NCBI GenBank assembly: GCA_917880885.1
Contig: OU862922.1
Location: forward strand, 26,164,627-26,228,626
Direction of reading: 5' to 3'
DNA from: Limnephilus marmoratus
Lineage: Eukaryota > Arthropoda > Insecta > Trichoptera > Limnephilidae
Length of the DNA stretch: 64,000 nucleotides
In this document: positions 46,493-56,253 of the stretch, one piece after another
Position numbering within the stretch: position 1 is the first letter of the stretch
Layout of the letters: every line of letters begins with the position of its first letter
Translations under genes and position numbers: made by a program
The notes under the pieces: model-generated
What the model saw: the letters and a program-made list of their open reading frames with translations, nothing else
Database searches by the model: none
What the model was told of the DNA's origin: nothing

Positions 46493-47535
46493 CTTTTTGT
46501 GAAAACACGTTTTATATATCATTTTGCAGCTTTTTTTTCTGCGTCGATGTATCTGGGTCCCGTGACTTTACAACGATAAATAAGAACTGTACGACGTAGG
46601 AAAAACTAGCCATTTTGTCAATAATACGTTTTTTAACTGCTGTGCACACATCAAAATTCTGTACTTTTTTACGTTTGTCGATTACGACAATATTCAATTT
46701 TAAAAGAACCAACAAAATCACTTACACGGAAATATTATAAGTTCGGTTGGTTGTTACAGCATTTTCAAAGATTGCATTTAAGTGTTCGCGGCTGTTACTA
46801 CATTTATTTGTTTGATTTCGAAAAACACTTGTCGTTTACTACAACTCGTCAATACTTTTTAGAATAAGTTAGTGTATTTACTACAATTATAAGGTCGTGC
46901 GTTACCATTATTTGTACGTTACGGCGTTGCTGCATCTTTATGTTTGTTATGTTACAGCGAGTTCAGTCACTGTCCGTACGCCAATCGGAGTGTTTGTGTT
47001 CGTTGTTTGAGTGAAGCTGTTAGAAATGTGTTGCAATTCTTATCAAGTGCATTTATAAATAATATATTTGGCCGGATTTAATTTAGCCATGGCCATGGAA
47101 ATGATGTTGCCTAAAAATAACTATTATAATTATAATTTTTTTTTTTGAGTAAAGGTTACGAATACGACTGCACGATTAATAAAAATAACTAAAAGCAAAT
47201 CTTGGTTTAAACTTAATTACTTAAATATTTTTTCTTACTTGTTAGTAGTTATAGGCACACATTATTTAAATAACCCGAGCTAAGAACTCAATAACCTATT
47301 TTTTTGCATACATTTCTCCCCCTACATAAATAGTCGTTTCTCTTTACCTTTACCGTTTATTGTTTTACGTAAGCTTACTTGGATTTTGAATAACATACTG
47401 GCAAAATTAATTTTACAAATTAATGTCCTTAAGGAATACGTTTTTAATCTCAAAGGTAATTATTATTTACAATTTAAAAGTTACTTCAGTCGTTTTATCG
47501 AAAACGATATTGACCAGATTTTTTCTTCATTTTAG

Positions 47536-47862
47536 ATGGCGAAGAAGAGATTAAACAATTTAAATCAACTAAAAAACGAAATTGATTCTGAACTACGTAA
47601 ACAAAAAACGTTTGAAAAGAAGACAAAAATTGAGATTTTGAGTGATATATTGATTTCTTCGAAAACTAAAGATGGGAGAGATAAAAAAATGGATACAACA
47701 GAAAGCGAGCAATTAAGTAAAGATTATCCACCAATTGGAACCTCACTGATGATTGCCGATCCAAGCACCTCAACGACGATCTTCAACTCAAGCGTCTCGT
47801 CTCCTTTTACCAGCCCAAGTACTTCATGGATGATGGCTGTTGCCGACGAAAGTGCCCCTTAG
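47536..47862 (+). CDS. Unrecognised ORF in the DNA transposon
   Basis: 108 residues. The N-terminus is Lys-rich and helical (MAKKRLNNLNQLKNEIDSEL), then a Ser/Thr/Pro-rich tail (DPSTSTTIFNSSVSSPFTS). The ATG follows directly after ttttttcttcattttag, a good 3' splice site, so it may be an internal exon of a longer gene with its first exon upstream near 46950-47090. Stop at 47860-47862, shortly before the hAT-like insertion. No domain recognised. Confidence 0.45.
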   Translation: MAKKRLNNLNQLKNEIDSELRKQKTFEKKTKIEILSDILISSKTKDGRDKKMDTTESEQLSKDYPPIGTSLMIADPSTSTTIFNSSVSSPFTSPSTSWMMAVADESAP

Positions 47863-48756
47863 ATGAGCGCACAAACACCTTGTCGCTCAGTGGCGTAGCG
47901 TGAGGGGGCGGGGGGGGGGGGGGGGCGGCCCGCCCCGGGCGGCACTTTTAAGGGGGGCGGCAAATTTTCACAATAAATAATAATAATATCTTGGAAAAAT
48001 TGAAACCATTTCAAATCATCATTACAAATGTTCTACTATACTTTCGTTTACGAATCCAACTCCTCTTTTATTATTTATTAAAAATATCAATAATTATATT
48101 TTTTAAGCTGCAATTTCCGCAATTTGTACGAAAACCGTACGCATATTATGAGTGTAATGCTAATTGAAGCTGATAACTTGCGAACAGATTCACTCTTAAT
48201 TAAAACCAGAATTGTGTTCAGAATGTATTAACGAATAAATTTTAGTTGTGTATTCATCTGCTGATACATTTCGAAAGAGACCATTATTTTATTCAAAGTG
48301 CAATTATAAAATTCTAGTTGCAGACTCTGTATGTGCTGCCAGAATCAAAGAGAAACCATTTTTATGTTCTGATTGTGGTTTTAATTCACCGCATACAAAC
48401 TGGTTTTGTATTCAGAATACAACGATAAATTAAATAACGAGTCGCAGATTCATCGTGCATCGAGTGAATTTTACATTTGAGTTATATAATGCTGTTAAAT
48501 TCTGAGAAATTGATTGTTGCGTGTGTAACTATTATTTGGGTACTCTAACGCAGTATCAATCAATCAACTTTGGAGTAGAATTTATTTATAAACATGATTT
48601 TCGTTGAAAGAATACTCGTCAAATGTGATTATTAAAAAATCCAGCTCTTATATAAATAGGTCGTAATAAAAAAATGATTTCTGAATACAACCCCCTCCCC
48701 CCCCCCGCCGCTTTAAGTACCCAAATAAGGGGGCGGCGAAATTTTCCTCCACCCCG

Positions 48757-48958
48757 ATGTTCTGAGTGTAGTTTTAATTACACACATACAGATTTAATTA
48801 AAACCAGTTTTGTGTTCAGAATATAAGTGCCGGCAGAATCAAAGAAAAACCCTTTTCATGTTCTGAGTGTAGTTTCAATTCACCGCATGCAGATTTAATT
48901 GAAACCAGTTATGTGCAGTATGTAAGTGCCGCTAGAATCAAATAAAAAACATTTGTTC
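48757..48958 (+). repeat. Two tandem copies of a 101-bp unit in the hAT-like element
   Basis: atgttctgag begins units at 48757 and 48858. Both contain gatttaatt, aaccagtt and gccagaatcaaa-like phrases. A more diverged copy lies around 48326-48425. Confidence 0.65.
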
Positions 48959-48994
48959 ATATGAAGCGGATACTTTGTGATGCGACATTATTAA

Positions 48995-49071
48995 TTTAAA
49001 ATAAAACAATAACTTTGTAAACACCACTTTTATTAAAAGTGGTGTTTACAAAGTTATTGTTTTATTTTAAA
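48995..49071. repeat. Perfect 37-bp palindrome (hairpin)
   Basis: Arms 48995-49031 and 49035-49071 are exact reverse complements with a 3-bp loop (att). The centre reads ccacttttattaaaagtgg. Confidence 0.92.
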
Positions 49072-49478
49072 ATAAATAAAAAACATTTTTTTGTTGAGTG
49101 TAGTTTTGATATAACAATAAGTTGCCGATATATCGTGTACCGAGTCAAGCTTTGCATTTGAGTTGCATTCCATAAGTATGCGCGATGAAGATGCGAAATT
49201 CTATTATAGGCATACCATTCTCGATTTCTGAGAGCAGTTATATATAAATTTGTAGTAGAATTTTCAAGCATGATTTTATTGGAAGAGTACTCGGCACATG
49301 GGATCATAAAAATCGGCATAAAAAATGAGATATCTATCCCCCCCCTCCCCGGATGAAGTTAGGGAGGTGGGGGGGCGGCAAAATTTTCCTCCGCCCCGGG
49401 CGGCCGAAACCCACGCTACGCCACTGGTCGCTTTAGAATATTTATCTCCAATTGCAGTCCCAAGTGCTAGTATGATAA

Positions 49479-49892
49479 CGTCATTCTCTCCAAGCCTTAG
49501 AAATAAATGAAATTATCGATAGAAATGTAAATTACACCACTTTATCAAAAGTATTGCCAGTTGCTGGTACTAGTGGACAACAACAGATAACAGGAAACAC
49601 TCCTGTTTTGGACAAAATAGAACCACGGAAGAGGAAATCCAAACGAAAATTAAAATTCAATAAATCTTACATAGACTATCTTGATGGGGATGAAGACCCC
49701 TTGAAAGAAGCATTCCCCTCGGAAGTGTCAAACTCAGAGAATTCATCAGAAAATTCGAATTCAAGTAATCAAAACAAACAAGAGAAACATGTTTCACGGG
49801 AAAAAAAGAAGAAGAAATCTGATTTAACAAAAGAAAATCAACAGAAAATGAAAAAAAGACAATCATACATTGAAAAAAAAGTTGAGTTGTAG
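49479..49892 (+). CDS. Second unrecognised ORF in the DNA transposon
   Basis: The frame is open from 49479; a TTG at 49554 is not a credible start, so it is probably a downstream exon or the continuation of the 47536 ORF after frame disruption. The predicted tail is highly charged and low complexity: PRKRKSKRKLKFNKSYIDYL, Ser/Asn/Glu-rich, then Lys-rich (EKKKKKSDLTKENQQKMKKR). Basic nuclear-type sequence, no domain recognised. Polyadenylation-type aataaa lies near 50039. Confidence 0.4.
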   Translation, partial: RHSLQALEINEIIDRNVNYTTLSKVLPVAGTSGQQQITGNTPVLDKIEPRKRKSKRKLKFNKSYIDYLDGDEDPLKEAFPSEVSNSENSSENSNSSNQNKQEKHVSREKKKKKSDLTKENQQKMKKRQSYIEKKVEL

Positions 49893-50459
49893 AAGCAAAG
49901 AAAATGAAGAATCATTGTATTTGTGTTCTTGACGAAAGATTAGAAAAATTCTTATTTTTTGTTTTATCTCATTAAAATAATTACATATTTGTCTTCTTTG
50001 GTATAATAATTTGTACCGTTAACATTTTAAAAGGTTCAAATAAAGATTGTTAATTGTATTTACATCGTTTTCATTTCAAACATATTTTTTGCTGTATCTT
50101 GTAAACCGAACGAATTTACCCAAAAAAATAGCTACAAACATTTACAGCTATTCGAATATCGATATGCTTTGGCTCTTACAGCAATTTATGCCGCTGAAAA
50201 TAAAGTTGGTTTTTGAATATTCATACATTAGCAGCAGTGTTTACAGCATTTTTGGCGTACACAAAAACGTCAACTGCTGTAAGAGCCAAAAACATTGTCC
50301 TCCTTCACTTATAAAAGATTTAAATATTACCATTTGATAGATCATATTTTTACAGCTAAGCATTTTAAAAATGGCATTTCTGTAACCACTAGATTAAAAG
50401 TTACGAATTTTTTTCTAAAATCTGAAAAGTTTTTTGGCTCTGGTGAATAATTTGGTTTT

Positions 50460-50492
50460 TGGCTCTTACAGCAGTATTGCTTTCTTGCGACG
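50460..50492 (+). repeat. Right terminal inverted repeat
   Basis: 33 bp, perfect inverse of 46460-46492. Related subterminal motifs lie at about 50174-50187 and 50273-50287. Confidence 0.92.
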
Positions 50493-50524
50493 ATATGTAC
50501 TGGCAATGCCTTACGCGGTGTGTG
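50493..50524 (-). mobile_element. LTR-like sequence, right remainder
   Basis: Continues the duplicated promoter module: ccttacgcggtgtgtg matches about 46130-46145. Satellite begins again near 50525. Confidence 0.5.
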
Positions 50525-52320
50525 TATCTTTTCTACACTTGGGGTCGGCCATTTTAACACTTGGGGTCTGTCGTTTTAAGACATGGTCATAAATTCGGCC
50601 CTATTGCACTGAACGTACTGACATATTGGTTTCTCACTAAGAATCATGGTCTGCACACGAATCAAATAAAAAACTGCCAAAAGAAGAATTTTTAAACAAA
50701 TCATCGTTTTAACACTGGGGTTTGGTCGTTTTAGCAATTGGGCTCGGTCGTTTAAACACTTGGGGCCGGTCATATCTTCGGTCCTATGGAACCGAACCGA
50801 CTGAAATTTTGATTCTTACTGAGAATCATGGTCTTTACACGAAATAATAAAATTGTCCAAAAGAATATTTTTTTTAAAATTCATCGGTTTACGGGCGCTT
50901 TTTAACAACACTTGTGGTCGGTCATAGCTTCGGCCCGCTGTCAGCAAACCGATTGAAATTTTGAATCCTTCTTAAGAATGAAGGTCAGTTCACGAATCAA
51001 ATAACAAATCTGCCAAAGGAAGATTTTTTAAACAAATCGTCGATTTTACACTTGGGGTCGGTCGTTTTAGCAATTGGGGTCGGTCGTTTAAACACTTGGC
51101 GTCGGTCATAACTTCGGCCCTATGGCACCGAACCGACAGAAATTTTTGATTTTTACTAAGAACCATGGTCTGTACACTAATCAATAAAAAATTGTCCAAG
51201 TGAACTTTTTTTTTAAATTCGCTTGTAAAAAACTTGTGGTCGGTCATAACTTCGGCCCTGTGGCACCGAGCCGACCGAAATTTTGAATTCTTACTAAGAA
51301 TCTGTACACGGTAAATGCGTTTTTTATCCTCCACTGACTGGACCCGTCTTGGGGTCGAACTTCAGAAGACGTTTTCTCAGGCCCTATGGCACCGAACCGA
51401 CTGAAATTTAGTGAAAAGAAAAAAAAAACCGTGGCCGGTTCACGAATCAATCAAAAAATCTTCCCGAAGAACAATTTTTGGAAAATTCATCATTTTACGG
51501 GCGTTTTGTTAATGCTTGGGGTCGAACTTCACAAGTCGTTTTCTTTGTCTCTATGGCACCGAAACGACTGATTTTTTGGATTCTTACGAAAAACTATGGT
51601 CTGTAAGGCTTGGTGTCGAACCAGAAGAGGAATCAATGATAAAATTAAAAAACTCGATTTTTTTCTAAAAATCACCTACAAAAATTGAAATAGTAATTTT
51701 TCTAAAAATTATCATTTTTGTGGGCATAATTTCTCCGGATCTATATGGCCGAACAGACTGAAATTTTGAATCGTCATTAAGAATTGTAGCCTTAAGGGGA
51801 TTCAATATAAAAATTTAAAAAGATGATATTTTTGCATAAATCATCATTTTATGGGCATATAATTTTGAATTGTCTTTAAAAATTGTGGCCTTAAGGGGAT
51901 TTAATATGAAAATTTTAAAATGATGATATTTTTGCATAAATCATAATTTTTATGGGCATAATGCTAGCCTTGGGATCGAATTTTGAGAGCTGATTTCTCC
52001 GGCTCTATGAAGCCGAACGGTCTGAAATTTTGGATTCTCGCTAAGGACCGTAGCCTAAAGAGGAATCAACGACGAAATTTTAAAAAGTTGAAATTAAATG
52101 TACGCGCATGCCTTGGGGTTTAATTTTGAGAGCTGTTTTTTTCCGGCTCTATGTAGCCGAACAGATTGAAATTTTATATTGTCGCTAAGGAACGTATCCT
52201 GATGAGAAATCAACGACAAAATTTTAAAAAGTTTTGTAAAAATCTTTTTTTTTTGGGTAAAAAGCAAGCCGAAATTTGACAGCTGTTTTCTCCGGCTCCA
52301 TGAGTAGAGCCGGAGTTATG
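50525..52320. repeat. Satellite array, last block (most diverged)
   Basis: Units recognisable by acacttggggtcgg, ctatggcaccgaaccgactg and gggcgctttttaac decay rightward. From about 51600 only ctctatg-type and ctgaaattttg cores remain. The final part has a hairpin CTCCGGCTC / GAGCCGGAG at about 52290-52316. Beyond this no satellite was seen. Confidence 0.82.
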
Positions 52321-52479
52321 AATGGACTAAGTTGTGTTAGAAGTTTTCCAATAATGCTCAGGTATATTAAATAGAAGCCAAAATAGTAAAAGCAGAAATA
52401 TAATAAAATATTGATTTTGTGTTTAAATATTTACATAGATGAATTTAACAATATCAGAAATAAATAAATATGTTTGTTT

Positions 52480-52576
52480 TCAATAGAAGTGGTTGAAAAC
52501 TGGTTTCTTCGGTTCCTCTTCTTCTAGCTTCTTGGGCTTGGGGGCGAAGGGGTTCTTTTCGGGATCAGCATTCAGG
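52480..52576 (-). CDS. CPAP1-type cuticle protein, last coding exon
   Basis: The acceptor cattttccag ends at 52577. The first base completes a split Asn codon. The reading is LNADPEKNPFAPKPKKLEEE, then EPKKPVFNHFY and a TGA at 52480-52482. The LNADP-NPF continuation is typical of the segment just after the chitin-binding domain in CPAP1-type proteins. The tail is Lys/Glu/Pro-rich. Satellite ends about 160 bp further left. Confidence 0.88.
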
Positions 52577-52639
52577 CTGGAAAATGAAACAATATTAATA
52601 TGAAACAACTCATTTTTTTTTATTATGTCCTTTCGTATT

Positions 52640-53145
52640 TTCAAATTTGGTACGTTGGAATGAATTCTCTCAGGTTTTGTGTCATATTTGGGGGTGGTGT
52701 TTCGATTTAAAATTTATTTTCAAAATTGTAAATGGCAGCATAGACAGTCCTGATTTAACTAAGCTCATTGAATTTCATATTCCCACGAAACCACTCGATC
52801 TAACATCCTGTTTAAATGTAACAATAATAGGACTGAGTATATGAAACACTCCCTTTTACCTAGGTTACATGATGTTACTAATAGATATGCAGATGTGGCT
52901 GATCTATGTATCTGCATGGAAGGTAGGAACAAGAGGGCTATGCTATCAAACCTTTTCGGTCAATATTAATTCTATTTGTACTATAGATTTTTGTACGTAA
53001 TTGTCTCTCTGGTGTCATTTCTCATTCAAATGCCACAATTATCTGTTAAACCATTAATTTTTTTTATTATTATTTTTGATTTTGCGACATGTAATCAGTT
53101 CTTATGGTATATGTATACCGTTGAAATTAAATAAATAAAGTTTAA
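52640..53145 (+). mobile_element. LINE 3' end relic in intron
   Basis: A degraded RT C-terminus reads FKIVNGSIDSPDLTKLIEFH at about 52710-52770. After a frameshift come the usual terminal residues (RYADVADLC, then LFGQY and stop near 52970). A 3' UTR and (taaa)-type tail run to about 53145. Opposite in orientation to the host gene. Confidence 0.6.
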
Positions 53146-53149
53146 GAAA

Positions 53150-53420
53150 AGGAAGGGTTGAGTTGTAATGTAGTGTGTCTAGTAATGTAATCTATCTCTC
53201 CCGCTGCGGAGCAAGGCGTTGGGTCGAGAGAGATCAGCTGGAGAGGTCAAAGATCCCTCAGGTCAAAGGTCCCTCAACCAGTCTCTCCCAATCCGGCCTG
53301 TCACACAGTTGGTGGGCAGATTCATTCCGCCCGACAAACCTAATCCGTGAACCCGGGCTCCCCAGTTAGGTCAAACCAATCACTTGGGGTGACCTAGTGA
53401 ACTACTTTGGATAACCCATA
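53150..53420 (-). mobile_element. Fragment matching the 5' UTR of the LINE at 59.8-63.3 kb
   Basis: Shares with about 62900-63290 the phrases cggagcaaggcg / cggtgcaaggcg, ccctcaaccag, tctcccaatccggcc, gaacccgggc and cacttggggtgacct in the same order, but is shorter. It is therefore a 5' leader piece of a related LINE lacking its ORF, or one internally deleted. Confidence 0.6.
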
Positions 53421-53499
53421 AAACTTATGATTAGTTACAAATTGATTATATTAGATTGATTGGTTTAGTTACATGTGTAGGTACCTTTATACCAATATT

Positions 53500-53850
53500 A
53501 TACCTATCCAAGGTTCATGCACCATATTGACTTACTTGAGGAAACTGATTCTGTGAGCCTAGAAACTAGAAGGAAAGCAAGTCTTGCTATTCTGTCTTTC
53601 AAAATTTGGAACAATTTCATCAATAGCCCATTTCTCTTGGGATGCTATGATTTATATGTACCAGACCACTACAGCCGAAGTTGACATAATGACTTATTTA
53701 AAGTACCGAACGGCAGAACAGACGTCTTGGCAAAGCATAGCATGACGAGGGGAGTGGTGCTGTTAAATGAAATTGCAAACCATTGGGATGTAAGTGACTT
53801 CTTTATATGCCTTAAAAACATTATTGAAGAGTCACTTGCCTAAATGCTGA
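53500..53850 (+). mobile_element. Second LINE RT C-terminal relic in intron
   Basis: The plus strand reads LETRRKASLAILSFKIWNNF, NSPFLLGCYDLYVPDHYSR and then KVPNGRTDVLAKHSMTRGVV and SDFFICL with breaks. This is the standard tail of Jockey/CR1-group RTs. No active domain is left. Confidence 0.55.
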
Positions 53851-54159
53851 TAAGGTAACTAAATTGTACTGTAATTGGAATTATTCCGTTGTACAATAAT
53901 AATAAAAAATAAAATTAACAAAATAAAAATCAAATAAAATTATTTTATTTTTTAAACTGATTTTATGTATTTTTCCTTCTAGATACATGTAAAAATCTTG
54001 AATACCTATGTCTAAATAAAGATTAAAAAAAACATAAATTAAACATTGTTCCAGAGTGGTAGATATTCTCAGTATCAACCTGGTGAATGACCACCATTCA
54101 GAATTGAAACGTTGGTTGCGTAAAATGGCTTCAGCCGTGTTTGGTAGCCTGCTCTTTTA

Positions 54160-54202
54160 ACCAGGTACTTCCTAACCTTCCTCTTCCTCTTGCGTTGAAA
54201 TG
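54160..54202 (-). other. Possible alternative terminal exon of the cuticle gene
   Basis: A strong acceptor (ctaccctctccattcag) ends at 54203, 171 bp downstream of the chitin-binding exon. Joined in phase 2 it would add only NISTQEEEEG and a stop, giving a shorter acidic tail instead of the 52480-52576 exon. Purely a prediction. Confidence 0.25.
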
Positions 54203-54373
54203 CTGAATGGAGAGGGTAGAATAAAGAGAGAGGGAAAGGCACGTTAGCAAGTGCTTTTCTGTAAGTATATAACAATGTTTCGGTACTGAATGTTAGTCTT
54301 TCATCAGAATTTTACTTACAATATATAACCGCCATGTTTCGGTTTAGAAAATTAGTTTTATTATGTTGCTTAC

Positions 54374-54516
54374 TTGTAGAGGGAGGGCGCATGCGCGCAA
54401 TCCACTTTATACCACCAGTCGCAAGAGAAAATCTCCTGGTTGAACAAGGTGCCATTGGCGCACAGGAACGAGGCTCCCTGGTCCCCTTCGCGGCCGTCGT
54501 GGCAAGTGTGGTAGGC
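54374..54516 (-). CDS. CPAP1-type cuticle protein, chitin-binding exon
   Basis: Acceptor tatgtatttcag before 54516; donor gtaagc at 54373-54368. It encodes AYHTCHDGREGDQGASFLC, NGTLFNQEIFSCDWWYKVDC and AHAPSLY plus two bases. With CxxxxxC from the preceding exon, cysteine spacing is C-16-C-5-C-13-C-12-C-7-C, the six-cysteine peritrophin-A pattern that binds chitin. WWY aromatic residues typical of the binding face are present. 143 nt, phase 0 in and phase 2 out. Confidence 0.93.
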
Positions 54517-54780
54517 CTGAAATACATAATATATAATATATTTTTTTAAATAATCACTGGCTCCAGACGGGAGCAGTTCGGACTCTTGTGCGGTATTCTT
54601 GTAAAAAAGTCAACTATTGCAGAATCGGCAAATAAATACTAAGAACTCCTTAGCGCATAAGACGGCGTACTAGAATGGCCAATCAAATCAAGATATTGAA
54701 ATTAAAATACGTGACTGGATGAGTACTGTCAATGTCCTTGCCTAGATCGAACGAAAAATTAAATAATATCATTCATTTCT

Positions 54781-55045
54781 TTTTTTTTTGTATTTCTTGG
54801 GCACTGACTATGTAACAATTTCTAGATATTTTTGTTTTGAAAAGTTTTATTTTTCGATGTAAATTTGTTACTTTTAATTTTAATTTTTTTTGCTACCGGT
54901 TTCGACACGTCCGTATCATTAACGAGCAAACTAGTTTTAAGTTTGCTCGTTAATGATACGGACGTGTCGAAACCGATAGCAAACAAATTAAAAATTAAAA
55001 GTAACAAATGTACATCGAAAAATAAAACTTTTCAAAACAAAAATG
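54781..55045 (-). mobile_element. Palindromic retro-insert with poly-A and 12-bp TSD
   Basis: tcattcatttct is duplicated at 54769-54780 and 55046-55057. On the minus strand the insert ends in A9 (54781-54789). Inside, 54828-55044 is a long imperfect palindrome: a half containing gtttcgacacgtccgtatca and its inverse meet around a short centre (ctagttttaag) near 54933. Arms are about 104 bp with a few substitutions and indels. It has no ORF. Confidence 0.75.
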
Positions 55046-55069
55046 TCATTCATTTCTGTTAAAATACTA

Positions 55070-55540
55070 GATTACTCGACTTAAAACTGCGTGAATATTG
55101 TAAACTATTTTCTTCACCATCAACATCGATCTTTGAATATGAAATAATCTCTTGGGGAGATAGAACACCATTAGCTGTAGATTCAATATAAAAGAATCTA
55201 AAATTAAACCTTATATTTATTATACTCAAAGACCCCGTAATAACTAGCATTGTAGATATATTCAACAAATTTCAGGTGGACGTTCGATAAATTTTTCGAA
55301 CATCATTTTTACTCATGTGTTTAAATTTTAAACAAAAAAGTAAATTATCCGAATAATTGCAAAGCACTTGAAACACGCGGCGTGAAACCAATGAAATCTT
55401 ACAAACACCTAAAATAAATACAACATTTGGAAGAATAAACTTCAAATACATTGCGACTACTATATGCAATGGGCTATCTGATAAAGCAAGGCAATTAAAA
55501 ATTGTAAATAAATTTAAAATCTTGACTAATTAAAAGGATC
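55070..55540 (+). mobile_element. Possible very degraded LINE fragment
   Basis: The plus strand has FEYEIISWGDRTPLAVDSI near 55131 and, further on, LSDKARQLKIVNKFKI before stops, both reminiscent of RT C-terminal parts (YGIIxWG and the closing fKxxL). Otherwise it is AT-rich and broken. Weak call. Confidence 0.3.
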
Positions 55541-55689
55541 GTCTACAAAGGTCGTACAATAATTACTCAGTCAAGTCACAACCACATTATTGTTACCAAT
55601 ACCAACCTGATTTATCTGTGAAATATTTTTGCTTCCAGCTCATAAAAAATGTACCTAGTGAAATAAAGCTTATCGAAAAATGTACATAT

Positions 55690-55733
55690 CTATCTTCTTC
55701 TTCTATCTTCTATCTTCTATCTTCTTCTTCTAT
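55690..55733. repeat. (TCT/CTAT) microsatellite
   Basis: Irregular run of tatcttcttcttc units directly before the Helitron 5' end. Confidence 0.8.
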
Positions 55734-56253
55734 ATAAATTAAAATGAATTGTCGAAATGTATGTACGCGCATAACTTTCGAACGACTGCACCAAATTGGA
55801 TAATTCTTTTTTTGTGTGTTCGTTATTGTCAGGACAAGGTTTGTATAAAACTTCTGGTGAGCTATGGCATTATGAAATTTGTATAAAAAAATTGCTATAG
55901 GTGGCACGCGAGCTGTTTGAAAACTGAATGTATGAAATGCGGGAGGGGGGAAGGGGGAGGAGAACTCGGGTAAGGGGTTTGCAGGAGGGGGGAGAGAAAC
56001 GAGGGAGGGGACCCTGGGAGGGGAAGTGGGACCTGGGAGGGGGAGGGGAACTCGGGAGGGGGATTCACGGGGCGAGGTAATGGGGGGAGTGGAATGGGGA
56101 GAGGGAAGGTGGAGGAGACGGAGTGGGAATACGAGAGGGGATCCAGGAGAGGAAGGGGAGGCGGAAGGGGAACGGGACGAATGGGAAAGGACACGCAGGG
56201 AGGAACAATTTCTTTATTAAATGGCATAGCAACGCATACCGGATACCAGCTAG
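55729..56253 (+). mobile_element. Short non-autonomous Helitron, copy A
   Basis: The start resembles insect Helitron 5' ends (tctatataaattaaaatgaa, then cataactttcgaacgactgc and caccaaattgga). It ends gcaacgcataccggatacca then gctag at 56253, followed by T, i.e. CTAG^T. The middle (about 55940-56200) is a purine-rich low-complexity block. No Rep/helicase ORF. The ORFs in the G-rich block are artefacts. Confidence 0.65.

Larger units (their letters stand above)
47888..49426. mobile_element. hAT-like non-autonomous element, 1,539 bp
   Basis: TIR CAGTGGCGTAGCGTG at 47888-47902 is matched perfectly by the inverse at 49412-49426. GTCGCT is duplicated at 47882-47887 and 49427-49432 (6 bp, where hAT normally gives 8). 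Both ends are G/C-run rich. Part of the right end (gggcggcgaaattttcctcc) also occurs internally at about 48729. No transposase ORF is present. Inside are a 101-bp tandem repeat and a large palindrome. Confidence 0.72.
46460..50492 (+). mobile_element. 4,033-bp DNA transposon with perfect 33-bp TIRs, family unknown
   Basis: Left TIR 46460-46492 and right TIR 50460-50492 are perfect inverted copies, starting CGTCGCAAGAAAGC. ATAT flanks both ends (46456-46459 and 50493-50496). The paralogous stretch of the upstream promoter copy (about 46108-46145) has a single ATAT there, acting as an empty site. TSD length could be 4 (ATAT) or 2 (TA, with a longer TIR). The 14-mer ggctcttacagcag or a close variant recurs inside both ends. 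Two short ORFs lie inside, but no transposase I recognise. A hAT-like element is inserted at 47888. Confidence 0.85.
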
